DNA from: Streptomyces taklimakanensis
GTDB taxonomy: Bacteria > Actinomycetota > Actinomycetes > Streptomycetales > Streptomycetaceae
Length of the DNA: 64,000 nt
NCBI RefSeq assembly: GCF_009709575.1
Contig: NZ_WIXO01000001.1
Span: 1,240,001 to 1,304,000 of the forward strand
Reading direction: 5' to 3'
Part shown: piece by piece, positions 18,603-27,640 of the stretch
Layout of the letters: every line of letters begins with the position of its first letter
Position numbering within the stretch: the stretch's first letter is position 1
The notes under the pieces: model-generated
Database searches by the model: none
What the model saw: only the letters and a program-made list of their open reading frames with translations
Told to the model about the DNA's origin: nothing
Position numbers and translations under genes: made by a program

Positions 18603-19277
18603 TCAGCAGCCCAACCCCGCCCGGCGCGCCCGGTCGGCCGCCGCCATCCGGTCGGTCACCTGGAGCTTGGCGAAGATGTGGGAGATGTGGTTCCGGACGG
18701 TCTTGTCGGACAGGACCAGCTCCCGAGCGATGCGGCGGTTGCCGTAGCCGCGGGCGAGCAGATCGAGCACCTGGCGCTCCCGGTTGGTGAGCTGCGGGAA
18801 GGCGGCCCGGCCGGGCATGTCGTGGACGGCGGAGAAGTAGTCGCCCAACCGGTCCGCGACGAACGGGCTGAACACCGCCCCACCGTCCGCGACCGTGCGC
18901 ACCGCCCTGAGCAGTTCCTCGCGCGGCGCTCCCTTGGCGACGTAACCGCGGGCCCCGGCGCGGAGCGCCGATATCACCGCGTCGTCCTCCTCCCGGGCCG
19001 AGATCATCAACACCCGGGGCGGTACGCCGACGGCCCCCGCCCCGGGCTCCGGCGAGGCGATGATCCTCCGGGCGGCCTCGGTCCCCGGGCCGTCGGGCAG
19101 GCCGAGGTCCATCAGGACGACGTCCGCGGCCACCTCTCCCCCGCACAGGGTCCGGACGGCCTCCTCCCCCGTGGCCGCCTCCCCCACGACGTCCATGTCG
19201 TCCACACTCTCCACCGCGTGCCGCGTCCCGGCCCGGAACATCGGGTGATCGTCGACGAGGAAGACCCGGATCGTCAC
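18603..19277 (-). CDS. Orphan NarL/FixJ-type response regulator
   Basis: 224 aa. Receiver domain: VFLVDDHPMFRAG, phospho-acceptor Asp57 in VVLMDLGLPDG, and Lys in YVAKGAP. C-terminal LuxR helix-turn-helix (about 158-220): LTNRERQVLDLLARGYGNRRIA with recognition helix SDKTVRNHISHIFAKL. No histidine kinase lies nearby, so the partner is elsewhere. GTG 19277 has GGAGG at 5 nt. Upstream is a large control region with phased repeats, which may be its binding sites; that link is inference. Confidence 0.93.
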   Translation of the reverse strand: MTIRVFLVDDHPMFRAGTRHAVESVDDMDVVGEAATGEEAVRTLCGGEVAADVVLMDLGLPDGPGTEAARRIIASPEPGAGAVGVPPRVLMISAREEDDAVISALRAGARGYVAKGAPREELLRAVRTVADGGAVFSPFVADRLGDYFSAVHDMPGRAAFPQLTNRERQVLDLLARGYGNRRIARELVLSDKTVRNHISHIFAKLQVTDRMAAADRARRAGLGC

Positions 19278-20097
19278 GGGAACCTCCGCGGCGGCACGGC
19301 CTCGGTCCGGGCCCTCCGGCCGGGGCACCGGCGCCCCGGCGCGCCCGCGGTGACGGTCGCGGACGCGCCGTCCGGCCGGGCCGTCGAGCCGCGCGCGCCG
19401 GCCCCCCGGCTCCCGGTCGCTTCGAAGACACGGCCGGAAGCACACCCTTTCCGTCCCGTTTTCCCTTCACAGGTGGAAAGCACAAGTCTGTGAGGAGGGG
19501 GCTCCGCGCCCCCGTTTCCGGGACTCCCCGACCGGTCGCCGGCCACATCGCACGGAACCCCCGGAAGCGCTTTCGTTTCCAATTCACATACTTCCGCCCT
19601 CTCCCTCCACCGCGGCGACTCCCCCTCCGACTCCGCTTCTCGACGCCCGAACCGCTCGGCCACGCGACTCTTCGACGCCACCATGAAAATCCCCCCAATT
19701 CCTCTGAGTCTCGAACATTAATACAGTTGCGACTCTTTCCGGAGGGATGTATTCGGCCACCGGTGAACGGCGCTGATCAGGCATTTCCCCCCGTCGTCAC
19801 AGCGGGTTCCGGCGTGACAGCGACATGTGACGGAAGCCCTCCGAGGGGCCGAAAGTGGCGGGAAAAGACGGTTGCCGGCAAGACGCCCCGGACGCCCCCC
19901 GTCCCCGTTCCGCCCTCCTGACCGCACCATACGGGCCCATGACCGGGACTTCTCGGGACTTCGCTCCCACGAAACCGGGACTTCCGGCCTCCTACGTTGA
20001 AGAGGTCCGAAGCGTCCGGCCGCCGACGGAGCGACGCGATCCGGCGCCCTCCCGGCGACGCCCCCGCCTCCCCCTGCCACCCCCGAAGGGAAATTCC
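19278..20097. other. 820-bp control region between the orphan regulator and the MIPS-like gene
   Basis: Markedly AT-richer than its surroundings around 19,680-19,760. A minus-strand frame 19274-19684 (136 codons) overlaps the regulator start by GTGA and has GGGGGGA before its ATG, but its third-position GC and composition do not convince me it is a gene. The region also holds phased repeats and a proposed promoter for the rightward genes. Confidence 0.6.
19945..19984 (+). promoter_or_regulatory. Three helically phased GGGACTTC repeats
   Basis: Exact copies start at 19945, 19955 and 19977, i.e. 10 and 22 bp apart, so all face the same side of the helix. The GGGACTT core equals a half-site of the DevR/DosR-type (NarL-family) operator. 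TACGTT at 19993-19998 fits a -10 element, which places the repeats at the usual activator position for the genes at 20098 and 20376. Confidence 0.55.
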
Positions 20098-20379
20098 ATG
20101 GTGCGCGAAGCCACAAGGCCGCGGACTTCACGGCCGTTCACAAGGACACCGGAAGCGGTGGCGACGGCCGATCCTCCCCCACTCCCGACCGCCCTGCCGG
20201 GAATACCGGTCCGCGCGGACCGGGAAACCGAGGGCCGTACCGGGTCGCCGGGGAACTCCTCTCCCTTTGGCGCGCACCCCGCCGGAAGTCCCGGAGAAGG
20301 ATTTGCCCCGTCCTTCTCCGTCAATGGCGACCGCAACGCCACCCGGACGGACACCCACGCCGGGGAGGGAACGCCGTGA
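20098..20379 (+). CDS. Small hypothetical protein coupled to the MIPS-like gene
   Basis: 93 aa, Pro/Thr/Arg-rich, no hydrophobic segment or known motif. Support: AAGGGA sits 6 nt before ATG 20098, and the stop overlaps the next GTG start (GTGA), the usual Streptomyces coupling. Against: third-position GC is only about 73 percent, with rare codons (ATA, AGG, TTT, ACA), and I recognise no family. It could be a leader ORF rather than a functional protein. Confidence 0.4.
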   Translation: MVREATRPRTSRPFTRTPEAVATADPPPLPTALPGIPVRADRETEGRTGSPGNSSPFGAHPAGSPGEGFAPSFSVNGDRNATRTDTHAGEGTP

Positions 20380-21449
20380 CGACATGGGACACGATGTGGG
20401 ACACCCTCGGCGGACGGGGCGCCGTCGGCGTCTGGCTGGTGGGGGCCCGCGGTTCGACGGGAACCACCACGATCGTCGGCGCGCTGGCGCTGCGCGCGGG
20501 CCTGGTGCGGCCCACCGGGTGCGTCACGGCCCGGCGCGACTTCGCCTCGGCGTCCCTGCCCCGCTTCGACGAGTTGGTCTTCGGCGGACACGACATCGCC
20601 CGGACCCCCCTGGCGGAGCGGGCCGAGCGGCTCGCCGACGAGGGCGTCGTGCCACCGGGCCTGCCCCGGCTGGTGCGCGACGGCCTGCTGGCGGCCGAGG
20701 AGGAGGTGCGCCCCGGAGCGACCGGGGCCGACGACGACCGCGACCGACCGAGCGGGGAGAACGGGCGGGACCGGAAGAACCGGGGGACCCAGGAGGACCG
20801 GGAGGACCGGGAGGACCAGGAGGAGACGATCCGGCGCCTGACCGGCGACCTCCTCTCGTTCCGACGGCGACTGGGCCTGGAGCGCGTGGTCGTGATCGAT
20901 CTCGCCCCACCCGGGCCGGCCGCGCCGCCCCACCCCGCGCACCTCTCGTCGTCCACGCTGCGGCGGGCCCTGGCGGCCGGGGAGCGGATCCTGCCGAGCG
21001 GCGCCCTGTACGCCTGTGCCGCCCTGCGGGCCGACTGTTCCTACGTCGACCTCACCACACCACCCGGCCGGCGCCTCCCGGCCCTGGCCGAGCTGGCCTC
21101 CGAGCGGGGCGTGCCGTACGTGGCGGGTGACGGCGCGACCGGCGCCCGTGCCCACCACGTCCGGCGGCCCGCCCGGGAACGGGTGTCCGCCGAGGACTTC
21201 CCGGGCGCCCGAACGGCCCGGCGGTCCGACCGGTGGAGTCGCGAACCCGCCCCGGCCGCCTCCCTGGTCATCGACCTGGCCCGGCTCGTGGCGCTGGCGG
21301 ACCGGGCGGGCCTCCACGGACCGGTGCCCGAGCCGGCGCTCCTCTTCGACGGGACGGCCCCCGACGCTTCCGCCGACCGCGCGGGCCCCCCGGGCGGCCG
21401 GTACGCGGCCCTGGTCGCCTGGGCGCGCGGCCTGAGCGTGCCCGTGTGA
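20376..21449 (+). CDS. Shortened myo-inositol-phosphate-synthase-like protein, probably non-catalytic
   Basis: 357 aa. VGVWLVGARGSTGTTTIVGA is the NAD-binding loop of one MIPS subfamily. LPRFDELVFGGHDIARTPL, LERVVVIDLA and SGALYACAALRADCSYVDLT match it in order. The family's DxKSGQT-like block is GDGATGARA here, so its lysine is missing, and the following catalytic segment containing the SYNHLGNNDG-type motif is absent; the protein goes straight to a C-terminal PAASLVIDLARLVALA helix. An Asp/Arg/Glu-rich insert (about 125-150) comes from 9-bp tandem repeats. GTG 20376 has GGGAGG. It is probably a pseudoenzyme or an altered-function homologue. Confidence 0.7.
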   Translation: MTTWDTMWDTLGGRGAVGVWLVGARGSTGTTTIVGALALRAGLVRPTGCVTARRDFASASLPRFDELVFGGHDIARTPLAERAERLADEGVVPPGLPRLVRDGLLAAEEEVRPGATGADDDRDRPSGENGRDRKNRGTQEDREDREDQEETIRRLTGDLLSFRRRLGLERVVVIDLAPPGPAAPPHPAHLSSSTLRRALAAGERILPSGALYACAALRADCSYVDLTTPPGRRLPALAELASERGVPYVAGDGATGARAHHVRRPARERVSAEDFPGARTARRSDRWSREPAPAASLVIDLARLVALADRAGLHGPVPEPALLFDGTAPDASADRAGPPGGRYAALVAWARGLSVPV

Positions 21450-21550
21450 CACCTCCCGCGCGGCACCGGGCCCGCACCGCCCGCCCCGGTTCGCCGGCGC
21501 CGGACGAGCGCTGCGCGAGGCGGCGAAAGACCTGGTGGACGCCCGGGGCC

Positions 21551-21579
21551 CGCGCCCCACCGACGGACGGCGGGGCGCG
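21551..21579. terminator. Convergent hairpin between the MIPS-like gene and hisF
   Basis: 8-bp GC stem (21551-21558 with 21572-21579), 13-nt loop, just past the hisF stop. Confidence 0.6.
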
Positions 21580-21584
21580 ACCGG

Positions 21585-22355
21585 TCAGCGCACCGGGTGA
21601 CCGGCCTCCCGCAGGGCCTCCTTGACCTGGCCGATGCGCAGGTCACCGAAGTGGAAGACGCTCGCGGCCAGCACCGCGTCCGCGCCCGCCGTCACCGCCG
21701 GGTCGAAGTCCGAGAGCTTCCCCGCGCCGCCGGAGGCGATCACGGGGATGGTGACGTGCCTGCGGACGGCCTCGATCATGGCGAGGTCGTAGCCGTCCTT
21801 GGTGCCGTCGGCATCCATGGAGTTCAACAGGATCTCCCCGGCGCCCAGTTCGGCCGCCCGGTGGGCCCACTCCACCGCGTCGAGGCCCGTGCCGCGGCGG
21901 CCGCCGTGGGTGGTGACCTCGTAACCGGAGGGCGTCGTCGTGCCCTCCGGGCAACGGCGGGCGTCCACCGACAGCACCAGCACCTGACTGCCGAAGCGCT
22001 CGGAGACCTCCCGGATCAGCTCCGGACGGGCGATGGCCGCGGTGTTGACGCCCACCTTGTCGGCACCGGCGCGCAGCAGTCTGTCCACGTCCTCGGCGGT
22101 GCGCACGCCGCCGCCGACCGTCAGCGGGATGAAGACCTGCTCGGCGGTGCGGCGCACCACGTCATAGGTGGTCTCGCGGTCGCCGGAGGAGGCGGTGATG
22201 TCGAGGAAGGTCAGCTCGTCGGCGCCTTCGGCGTCGTACACCTTGGCCATCTCGACCGGATCGCCGGCGTCACGCAGGTTCTGGAAGTTGACCCCCTTGA
22301 CGACCCGGCCGCCGTCCACGTCCAGGCAGGGGATGACTCGTACGGCCAGGGACAC
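21585..22355 (-). CDS. hisF: Imidazole glycerol phosphate synthase, cyclase subunit
   Basis: Uses ammonia from HisH to make imidazole glycerol phosphate and AICAR. 256-aa TIM barrel. [12 protein letters not shown] and LSVDAR carry the two catalytic aspartates; [12 protein letters not shown] and [11 protein letters not shown] bind the phosphates. Last gene of the leftward his cluster, 13 nt after ridA. Confidence 0.97.
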   Translation of the reverse strand: MSLAVRVIPCLDVDGGRVVKGVNFQNLRDAGDPVEMAKVYDAEGADELTFLDITASSGDRETTYDVVRRTAEQVFIPLTVGGGVRTAEDVDRLLRAGADKVGVNTAAIARPELIREVSERFGSQVLVLSVDARRCPEGTTTPSGYEVTTHGGRRGTGLDAVEWAHRAAELGAGEILLNSMDADGTKDGYDLAMIEAVRRHVTIPVIASGGAGKLSDFDPAVTAGADAVLAASVFHFGDLRIGQVKEALREAGHPVR

Positions 22356-22368
22356 TCGGGGACGCTCC

Positions 22369-22782
22369 TTACGTGGTGTGGAAGGCTTCGATCTCGACCT
22401 CGACCAGCACGCGCGAGTCGACGAGACCGGAGACGACGACGAGCGTCGCGGCGGGGCGGACGGACCCGAAGACCTCCCGATGGGCCCGTCCCACCTCCTC
22501 CACGTCGCGCGCGTGGGTGATGTACATGCGGGTGCGGACGACGTGGGAGGCGTCCAGTCCGAACGGCTCCAGCGCGGCCAGCGCGTTGCCGAGGGCCGTA
22601 CGGGTCTGGACGTACGGGTCCCCCTCGCCCTGTACGGCGCCGTCGACCAGGGGCATCGTGCCCGAGACGAGGACCAGGTCGCCGACCGCGACGGCGCGCG
22701 AGGAGCCGATGGTCTCCTCCCACGGGCTGTCGGATCGGACCCGCTCGACCGGCGCGCGCCCCTCCCCCGCGGAGTCCGTCAT
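22369..22782 (-). CDS. RidA family protein (enamine/imine deaminase-like)
   Basis: 137 aa. [47 protein letters not shown] and [13 protein letters not shown] follow the RidA fold, and [14 protein letters not shown] holds the conserved Arg that binds the substrate carboxylate. Such proteins hydrolyse reactive enamines released by PLP enzymes. Its start overlaps the priA stop (ATGA), so it belongs to the his operon, perhaps clearing by-products made by HisC or neighbouring amino-acid enzymes (inference). Confidence 0.9.
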   Translation of the reverse strand: MTDSAGEGRAPVERVRSDSPWEETIGSSRAVAVGDLVLVSGTMPLVDGAVQGEGDPYVQTRTALGNALAALEPFGLDASHVVRTRMYITHARDVEEVGRAHREVFGSVRPAATLVVVSGLVDSRVLVEVEIEAFHTT

Positions 22783-23510
22783 CGGGACACGGCCTCCAGG
22801 GCCTCCTCCAGGGTGAAGGCCTTGGCGTAGAGGGCCTTGCCCACGATGGCACCCTCGACGCCCTCGGGCACCAGGCCGGCGATCGCGCGCAGGTCGTCCA
22901 GGGAGGAGACGCCGCCGGAGGCGACGACCGGACGGTCGGTGGCGGCGCACACGTTCCTCAGCAGCTCCAGGTTGGGGCCCCCCAGGGTGCCGTCCTTGGC
23001 GATGTCGGTGACGACGTAGCGGGCGCAGCCCTCGGAGTTCAGGCGCTCCAGCGTCTCGTAGAGGTCGCCGCCGTCGCGGGTCCAGCCGCGTCCGCGCAGG
23101 GTGGTGCCGCGCACGTCCAGGCCGACGGCGATCCTGTCGCCGTGCTCGGCGATGACCTTGGCGACCCACTCGGGGCTCTCCAGTGCCGCGGTGCCCAGGT
23201 TGACGCGGGTGCAGCCGGTGCCCAGGGCGGCGGCCAGGGACGCGTCGTCACGGATGCCGCCGGAGAGTTCGACCTTGATGTCCATGGTGCGGACGACCTC
23301 GGCGATCCGCTCGCGGTTGTCGCCGGTGCCGAACGCGGCGTCCAGGTCCACCAGGTGCAGCCACTCGGCTCCCGCCCGTTGCCAGGCCAGGGCGGCGTCC
23401 AGCGGATCGCCGTAGGAGGTCTCGGTGCCGGACTCGCCGTGGACGAGGCGGACGGCCTGCCCGTCGCGGACGTCGACGGCGGGGAGGAGTTCGAGACGGT
23501 GGGTGCTCAT
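22779..23510 (-). CDS. priA: PriA: bifunctional HisA/TrpF isomerase
   Basis: 243-aa TIM barrel. [15 protein letters not shown] provides catalytic Asp13, [11 protein letters not shown] and [12 protein letters not shown] the phosphate loops, and [15 protein letters not shown] the second Asp. In Streptomyces and mycobacteria this protein performs both the ProFAR isomerase (HisA) and PRA isomerase (TrpF) reactions; the absence of trpF from both trp units here fits that. It is coupled to ridA downstream and lies 98 nt from hisH. Confidence 0.95.
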   Translation of the reverse strand: MSTHRLELLPAVDVRDGQAVRLVHGESGTETSYGDPLDAALAWQRAGAEWLHLVDLDAAFGTGDNRERIAEVVRTMDIKVELSGGIRDDASLAAALGTGCTRVNLGTAALESPEWVAKVIAEHGDRIAVGLDVRGTTLRGRGWTRDGGDLYETLERLNSEGCARYVVTDIAKDGTLGGPNLELLRNVCAATDRPVVASGGVSSLDDLRAIAGLVPEGVEGAIVGKALYAKAFTLEEALEAVSR

Positions 23511-23608
23511 CGGGTGGGGGTCCTCGGTGCTGGGAGGGACGGATGTCGGGGGTGGCGCGCCCGGGGCTCCGGATCCGGTGGCCGGCCGGTGCCCCGGGAC
23601 CGCCGGGG

Positions 23609-24250
23609 CTAGAGGGTGCCGATCCAGTTGGCCAGTAGCTGCGCGCCGGCGTCACCGGACTTCTCGGGGTGGAACTGGGTGGCCCACAGGGGACCGTTCT
23701 CCACGGCCGCGACGAAGCGCTCGCCGTGGGTGGCCCAGGTGACCCTGGGGGCGGGCATGGCGGGGTTGGTGGCCTTCAGCTCCCACTCGCGCACGGCGTA
23801 GGAGTGCACGAAGTAGTACCGGGCGTCGGCCGGCAGCCCCGCGAAGAGCTTCGACCCCTCGGGCGCCTCCACCGTGTTCCAGCCCATGTGCGGCACGACG
23901 TCCGCCTTGAGCGGACCGACGGTACCGGGCCACTCGGCCAGTCCCTCGGCCTCCACCCCGTGCTCGATGCCCCGGCCGAAGAGGATCTGCATGCCGACGC
24001 AGATCCCCATCACCGGGCGCCCACCGGCCAGCCGGCGCTCGACGACCCAGTCGCCGCGGGCCTCGCGCAGCCCCTTCATGCAGGCGGCGAAGGCGCCGAC
24101 ACCGGGCACGAGCAGACCGTCGGCGTTCATCGCGGTGGCGTAGTCGCGGGTGATCTCCACCTCCGCGCCGGCCCGGGCCAGGGCGCGCTCGGCGGAGCGC
24201 ACGTTGCCGAAGCCGTAGTCGAAGACGACGACCTTCCTCTTCTCCGTCAT
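23609..24250 (-). CDS. hisH: Imidazole glycerol phosphate synthase, glutaminase subunit
   Basis: Releases ammonia from glutamine for HisF. 213 aa. [16 protein letters not shown] begins the class-I amidotransferase; [10 protein letters not shown] has the nucleophilic Cys, and QFHPEKSG the His and Glu of the triad. I start at ATG 24250, with GGAGG 7 nt upstream, rather than the GTG at 24256, which is too close to it. The 52-aa membrane gene ends 2 nt upstream. Confidence 0.96.
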   Translation of the reverse strand: MTEKRKVVVFDYGFGNVRSAERALARAGAEVEITRDYATAMNADGLLVPGVGAFAACMKGLREARGDWVVERRLAGGRPVMGICVGMQILFGRGIEHGVEAEGLAEWPGTVGPLKADVVPHMGWNTVEAPEGSKLFAGLPADARYYFVHSYAVREWELKATNPAMPAPRVTWATHGERFVAAVENGPLWATQFHPEKSGDAGAQLLANWIGTL

Positions 24251-24252
24251 GG

Positions 24253-24411
24253 TCACACCTCCAGGCGCAGGATTCCGGCGAGCAGGGACAGTGCCGACCC
24301 GATGCCGAGCAGTATGACGACCCCCCTGGGCATCCCCTGCTTCCAGAAGGAGACGGCACCGCCGAGGAGGAAGAGGCCGACGAAGATCAGCAGTGTCGAG
24401 ACGGCGTTCAC
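24253..24411 (-). CDS. 52-aa hydrophobic membrane protein inside the his operon
   Basis: GTG 24411 has GAGAGG 5 nt upstream and opens a frame with strong GC third positions. The product has two hydrophobic stretches ([38 protein letters not shown]) and no charged domain. It sits between hisB (31 nt) and hisH (2 nt) in the same direction, and small hydrophobic ORFs occur at this place in Streptomyces. Function unknown. Confidence 0.75.
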   Translation of the reverse strand: MNAVSTLLIFVGLFLLGGAVSFWKQGMPRGVVILLGIGSALSLLAGILRLEV

Positions 24412-24442
24412 GGTGTCCTCTCGCTCGCTGCCCCGTCCGTCC

Positions 24443-25033
24443 TCACAACGCGCCCTTGGTGGAGGGGATGCCCGTCTGGCGCGGATCGAGCTCGCCGGCC
24501 TGGCGCAGGGCGCGGGCGAGCGCCTTGAACTGGCACTCCACGATGTGGTGCGCGTTGCGCCCGTAGGGGACGTGGACGTGCAGCGCGATCTGGGCCTGGG
24601 CGACGAACGACTCCAGGATGTGCCGGGTCATGGTGGTGTCGTAGGCGCCGATCATCGGCGCCATGTTCTCCGGCTCGGTGTGCACCAGGTACGGGCGGCC
24701 CGACAGGTCCACGGTCACCTGGGCGAGGGACTCGTCCAGCGGCACCGCGGCGTGTCCGAAGCGGACGATGCCGCGCTTGTCGCCGAGCGCCTGCCGGAAG
24801 GCGGCGCCCAGGGCCAGCGAGCTGTCCTCGATGGTGTGGTGGCTGTCGATGTGCAGGTCGCCCTCGGTCTTGACCGTGAGGTCGAACAGACCGTGGCGGC
24901 CGAGCTGGTCGAGCATGTGGTCGTAGAAACCGACCCCGGTCGACACGTCGACCTTCCCGGTGCCGTCGAGGTCGATCTCGACGAGTACGGAGGTCTCCTT
25001 GGTGGTGCGCTCCACGCGTCCCACGCGGCTCAT
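24443..25033 (-). CDS. hisB: Imidazoleglycerol-phosphate dehydratase
   Basis: Dehydrates imidazole glycerol phosphate. 196 aa, the single-function form. [17 protein letters not shown] and [14 protein letters not shown] are the first Mn2+-binding set; [11 protein letters not shown] and [18 protein letters not shown] the second. The ATG overlaps the hisC stop (ATGA). Confidence 0.97.
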   Translation of the reverse strand: MSRVGRVERTTKETSVLVEIDLDGTGKVDVSTGVGFYDHMLDQLGRHGLFDLTVKTEGDLHIDSHHTIEDSSLALGAAFRQALGDKRGIVRFGHAAVPLDESLAQVTVDLSGRPYLVHTEPENMAPMIGAYDTTMTRHILESFVAQAQIALHVHVPYGRNAHHIVECQFKALARALRQAGELDPRQTGIPSTKGAL

Positions 25034-26145
25034 CTGTCGTTCTCCTTCAGTACTGCGCGCATCGCGTCGAGGAACGCGTCGTTCTCCGTCGGGGTGCCCG
25101 CGGTGACCCGCAGCCGGCCCGGCACTCCGTTGTCCCGGACCAGAACGCCCCGCTCCAGCAGGGCCCGCCACACGGCGTGGGCCCCACCGGGGCCTTCGAA
25201 GCGCCCGAACTGCACGAAGTTGGCGTCGGACTCGGTGACCTCGCAGCCCATGGCGCGCAGCTCGGTCACCAGGCGGTCCCGTTCGTTCTTCAACTGCTCG
25301 ACGTAACCGAGCAGGGTGTCGGTGTGTTCCAGCGCGGCGAGCGCGGTGGCCTGGGTGACGGCGGACAGGTGGTACGGCAGGCGCACCAACTGGACGGCGT
25401 CGACGACGGCCGGGGCGGCCGCCAGGTAGCCCAGCCGCAGTCCGGCGGCGCCGAACGCCTTGGACATGGTGCGCGAGACCACCAGGTTGGGGCGGCCCTC
25501 GAGCAGCGGGAGCAGCGAGGGCCGGTGGCTGAACTCGCCGTACGCCTCGTCGACGACCACCAGCGAGGGCCGGGCCGCCTGCGCCGCCTCGTACAGGGCC
25601 CGCACGGTGTCGGCGTCGACGGCCGTGCCGGTGGGGTTGTTGGGCGAGCAGACGAAGACCACGTGCGGCCTGCGCTCGGCGATGACCGCCCGCGCCCCCT
25701 CCAGGTCGAGGCGGAAGTCGTCGTCGCGCGGCCCGGAGATCCAACCGGTGCCGGTGCCGCGGGCGATCAGGGCGTGCATCGAGTACGAGGGCTCGAAACC
25801 GAGCGCGGTGCGGCCGGGGCCGCCGAACGCCTGGAGGAGCTGCTGGAGGACCTCGTTGGAGCCGTTGGCGGCCCAGACGTTCTCCGTCGCGACCCCGTGC
25901 CCGGTGGTGCGGGTGAGGTAGCGGGCCAGCTCGCCGCGGAGTTCGACGGCGTCGCGGTCGGGGTAGCGGTTGAGGTTCCGGGCGGCCTCGGTGACGCGCT
26001 CGGTGATGCGGGCCACCAGCGCTTCGGGCAGGGGGTGGGGGTTCTCGTTGGTGTTCAGGCGTACGGGAACGTCGAGCTGCGGCGCCCCGTAGGGGGACTG
26101 GCCGCGCAGCTCGTCCCGGATGGGCAGGTCGTCGATGCCGGTCAC
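25030..26145 (-). CDS. hisC: Histidinol-phosphate aminotransferase
   Basis: PLP aminotransferase, 371 aa. [11 protein letters not shown] at the N-terminus, [20 protein letters not shown] and [17 protein letters not shown] with the PLP lysine, then the Arg of RLRVTAGT that binds the carboxylate/phosphate. GTG 26145 overlaps the hisD stop (GTGA); the frame open to 26850 overlaps hisD and is not used. Confidence 0.96.
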   Translation of the reverse strand: MTGIDDLPIRDELRGQSPYGAPQLDVPVRLNTNENPHPLPEALVARITERVTEAARNLNRYPDRDAVELRGELARYLTRTTGHGVATENVWAANGSNEVLQQLLQAFGGPGRTALGFEPSYSMHALIARGTGTGWISGPRDDDFRLDLEGARAVIAERRPHVVFVCSPNNPTGTAVDADTVRALYEAAQAARPSLVVVDEAYGEFSHRPSLLPLLEGRPNLVVSRTMSKAFGAAGLRLGYLAAAPAVVDAVQLVRLPYHLSAVTQATALAALEHTDTLLGYVEQLKNERDRLVTELRAMGCEVTESDANFVQFGRFEGPGGAHAVWRALLERGVLVRDNGVPGRLRVTAGTPTENDAFLDAMRAVLKENDR

Positions 26146-27473
26146 TTTCCCTCGGGCACCTTCCAGTCGAACCTCGCCTTCAGGGCCGCCCCGTGCGCGG
26201 GCAGGTCCTCGGCCTCCGCCAGGGTGACGACGTGGTGGGCCACGTCGGCCAGCGCGTCGCGGGTGTAGTCCACGACGTGGATGCCGCGCAGGAACGACTG
26301 CACGGACAGGCCGGAGGAGTGGCAGGCGCAGCCCCCGGTGGGCAGCACGTGGTTGGATCCGGCGCAGTAGTCGCCGAGGGAGACGGGGGCCCAGGGGCCG
26401 ACGAAGACGGCGCCGGCGTTGCGGACCCGGGCGGCCACCTCGGCGGCGTCCTCGGTCTGGATCTCCAGGTGTTCGGCGGCGTAGGCGTCCACCACCGCCA
26501 GCCCCTGGTCCAGGTCGTCCACCAGGATGGTGCCGGACTGCCGTCCGGCCAGGGCCTCGGCGATGCGCTCGGCGTGCCTGGTGGAGGCCACCTGGGAGGT
26601 CAGCTCGGCGTCGACCGCGTCGGCCAGCGCCTCGGAGGGGGTGACCAGGACGGCGGCGGCCAGGGTGTCGTGCTCGGCCTGGCTGATCAGATCGGCGGCG
26701 ACGTGCCGGGCGTCGGCGGTGTCGTCGGCGAGGATCGCGATCTCGGTGGGACCGGCCTCGGAGTCGATGCCGATGCGGCCCTTGAGCAGGCGCTTGGCGG
26801 CGGCGACCCAGATGTTGCCGGGGCCGGTGACCAACTGGGCGGGTGCGCACTCCTCGGTGCCGTAGGCGAACATGGCGACGGCCTGGGCGCCGCCGGCGGC
26901 GTACACCTCGTCCACGCCCAGCAGGGCGCAGGCGGCCAGGATCGTGGGGTGCGGCAGCCCGGCCGCCCAGTGTCCGGGGACGCCCTTCTGCGGTGGCGAG
27001 GCGACCGCCAGCGAGCCGACCTCGGCCTCCTGCGCGGGCACCACGTTCATCACCACGGACGAGGGGTAGACGGCGCGGCCGCCGGGCACGTACAGGCCCA
27101 CCCGCTCGACCGGGACCCAGCGCTCGGTGACGGTGCCGCCGGGGACGACGCGGACGGTGGAGTCGGTGCGTCGCTGGTCGCGGTGGACGATCCGGGCTCG
27201 GCGGATGGACTCCTCCAGCGCCGCGCGCACCGCCGGGTCCAGCTCGGCCAGGGCCTTCTCCAGTGCCTCGGCCGGGACCCGCACGCGGTCCAGCCGCACG
27301 CCGTCGAAGCGCTCGTTGTACTCGATCACCGCTGCCGTGCCGCGATGGTGCACGGCGTCACAGATCGGCCGCACCTTCTCCAGGGCGGCCTCGACGTCGA
27401 GTTCGGCTCGGGGCAGCAGCTCCCGGTCGACGCCGGCGGCGAGGTCTCGCCCGCGCAGGTCGAGTCGGGTCAT
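26142..27473 (-). CDS. hisD: Histidinol dehydrogenase
   Basis: Zn2+-dependent four-electron oxidation of histidinol to histidine. 443 aa. [50 protein letters not shown] and [10 protein letters not shown] are conserved family blocks containing zinc ligands and catalytic His. First gene of hisDCB-x-hisH-priA-ridA-hisF. ATG 27473 lacks a clear ribosome site; a GTG at 27491 is an alternative. A palindrome lies 59-77 bp upstream. Confidence 0.96.
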   Translation of the reverse strand: MTRLDLRGRDLAAGVDRELLPRAELDVEAALEKVRPICDAVHHRGTAAVIEYNERFDGVRLDRVRVPAEALEKALAELDPAVRAALEESIRRARIVHRDQRRTDSTVRVVPGGTVTERWVPVERVGLYVPGGRAVYPSSVVMNVVPAQEAEVGSLAVASPPQKGVPGHWAAGLPHPTILAACALLGVDEVYAAGGAQAVAMFAYGTEECAPAQLVTGPGNIWVAAAKRLLKGRIGIDSEAGPTEIAILADDTADARHVAADLISQAEHDTLAAAVLVTPSEALADAVDAELTSQVASTRHAERIAEALAGRQSGTILVDDLDQGLAVVDAYAAEHLEIQTEDAAEVAARVRNAGAVFVGPWAPVSLGDYCAGSNHVLPTGGCACHSSGLSVQSFLRGIHVVDYTRDALADVAHHVVTLAEAEDLPAHGAALKARFDWKVPEGK

Positions 27474-27531
27474 GGATACGGATCGAAGCACGTGTACCAG
27501 TGTCTCAGACGCGGTCCCGTGCCCGGTTCCA

Positions 27532-27550
27532 CGTATCAGTGCGTGATACG
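27532..27550. promoter_or_regulatory. 19-bp palindrome in the hisD / 27641 divergent promoter region
   Basis: CGTATCA-N5-TGATACG, perfect 7-bp arms, AT-richer than the genome, midway between the two divergent genes. It looks like an operator for a dimeric regulator. Which one is unknown. Confidence 0.5.
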
Positions 27551-27640
27551 GGAGCGGTTCGAGGGGGCATCCTGCTGTCAGTGGTCACCGATAGCGTACG
27601 GGCCACCACACAGAGCATTCGTGACTTGGGGGAACGAGTC

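Noticed and set aside
19274..19684. 136-codon minus-strand ORF overlapping the orphan regulator's start by GTGA
   Set aside because: Has a plausible ribosome site, but composition and codon use are inconsistent and no family is recognised; kept only as a note in the control region.
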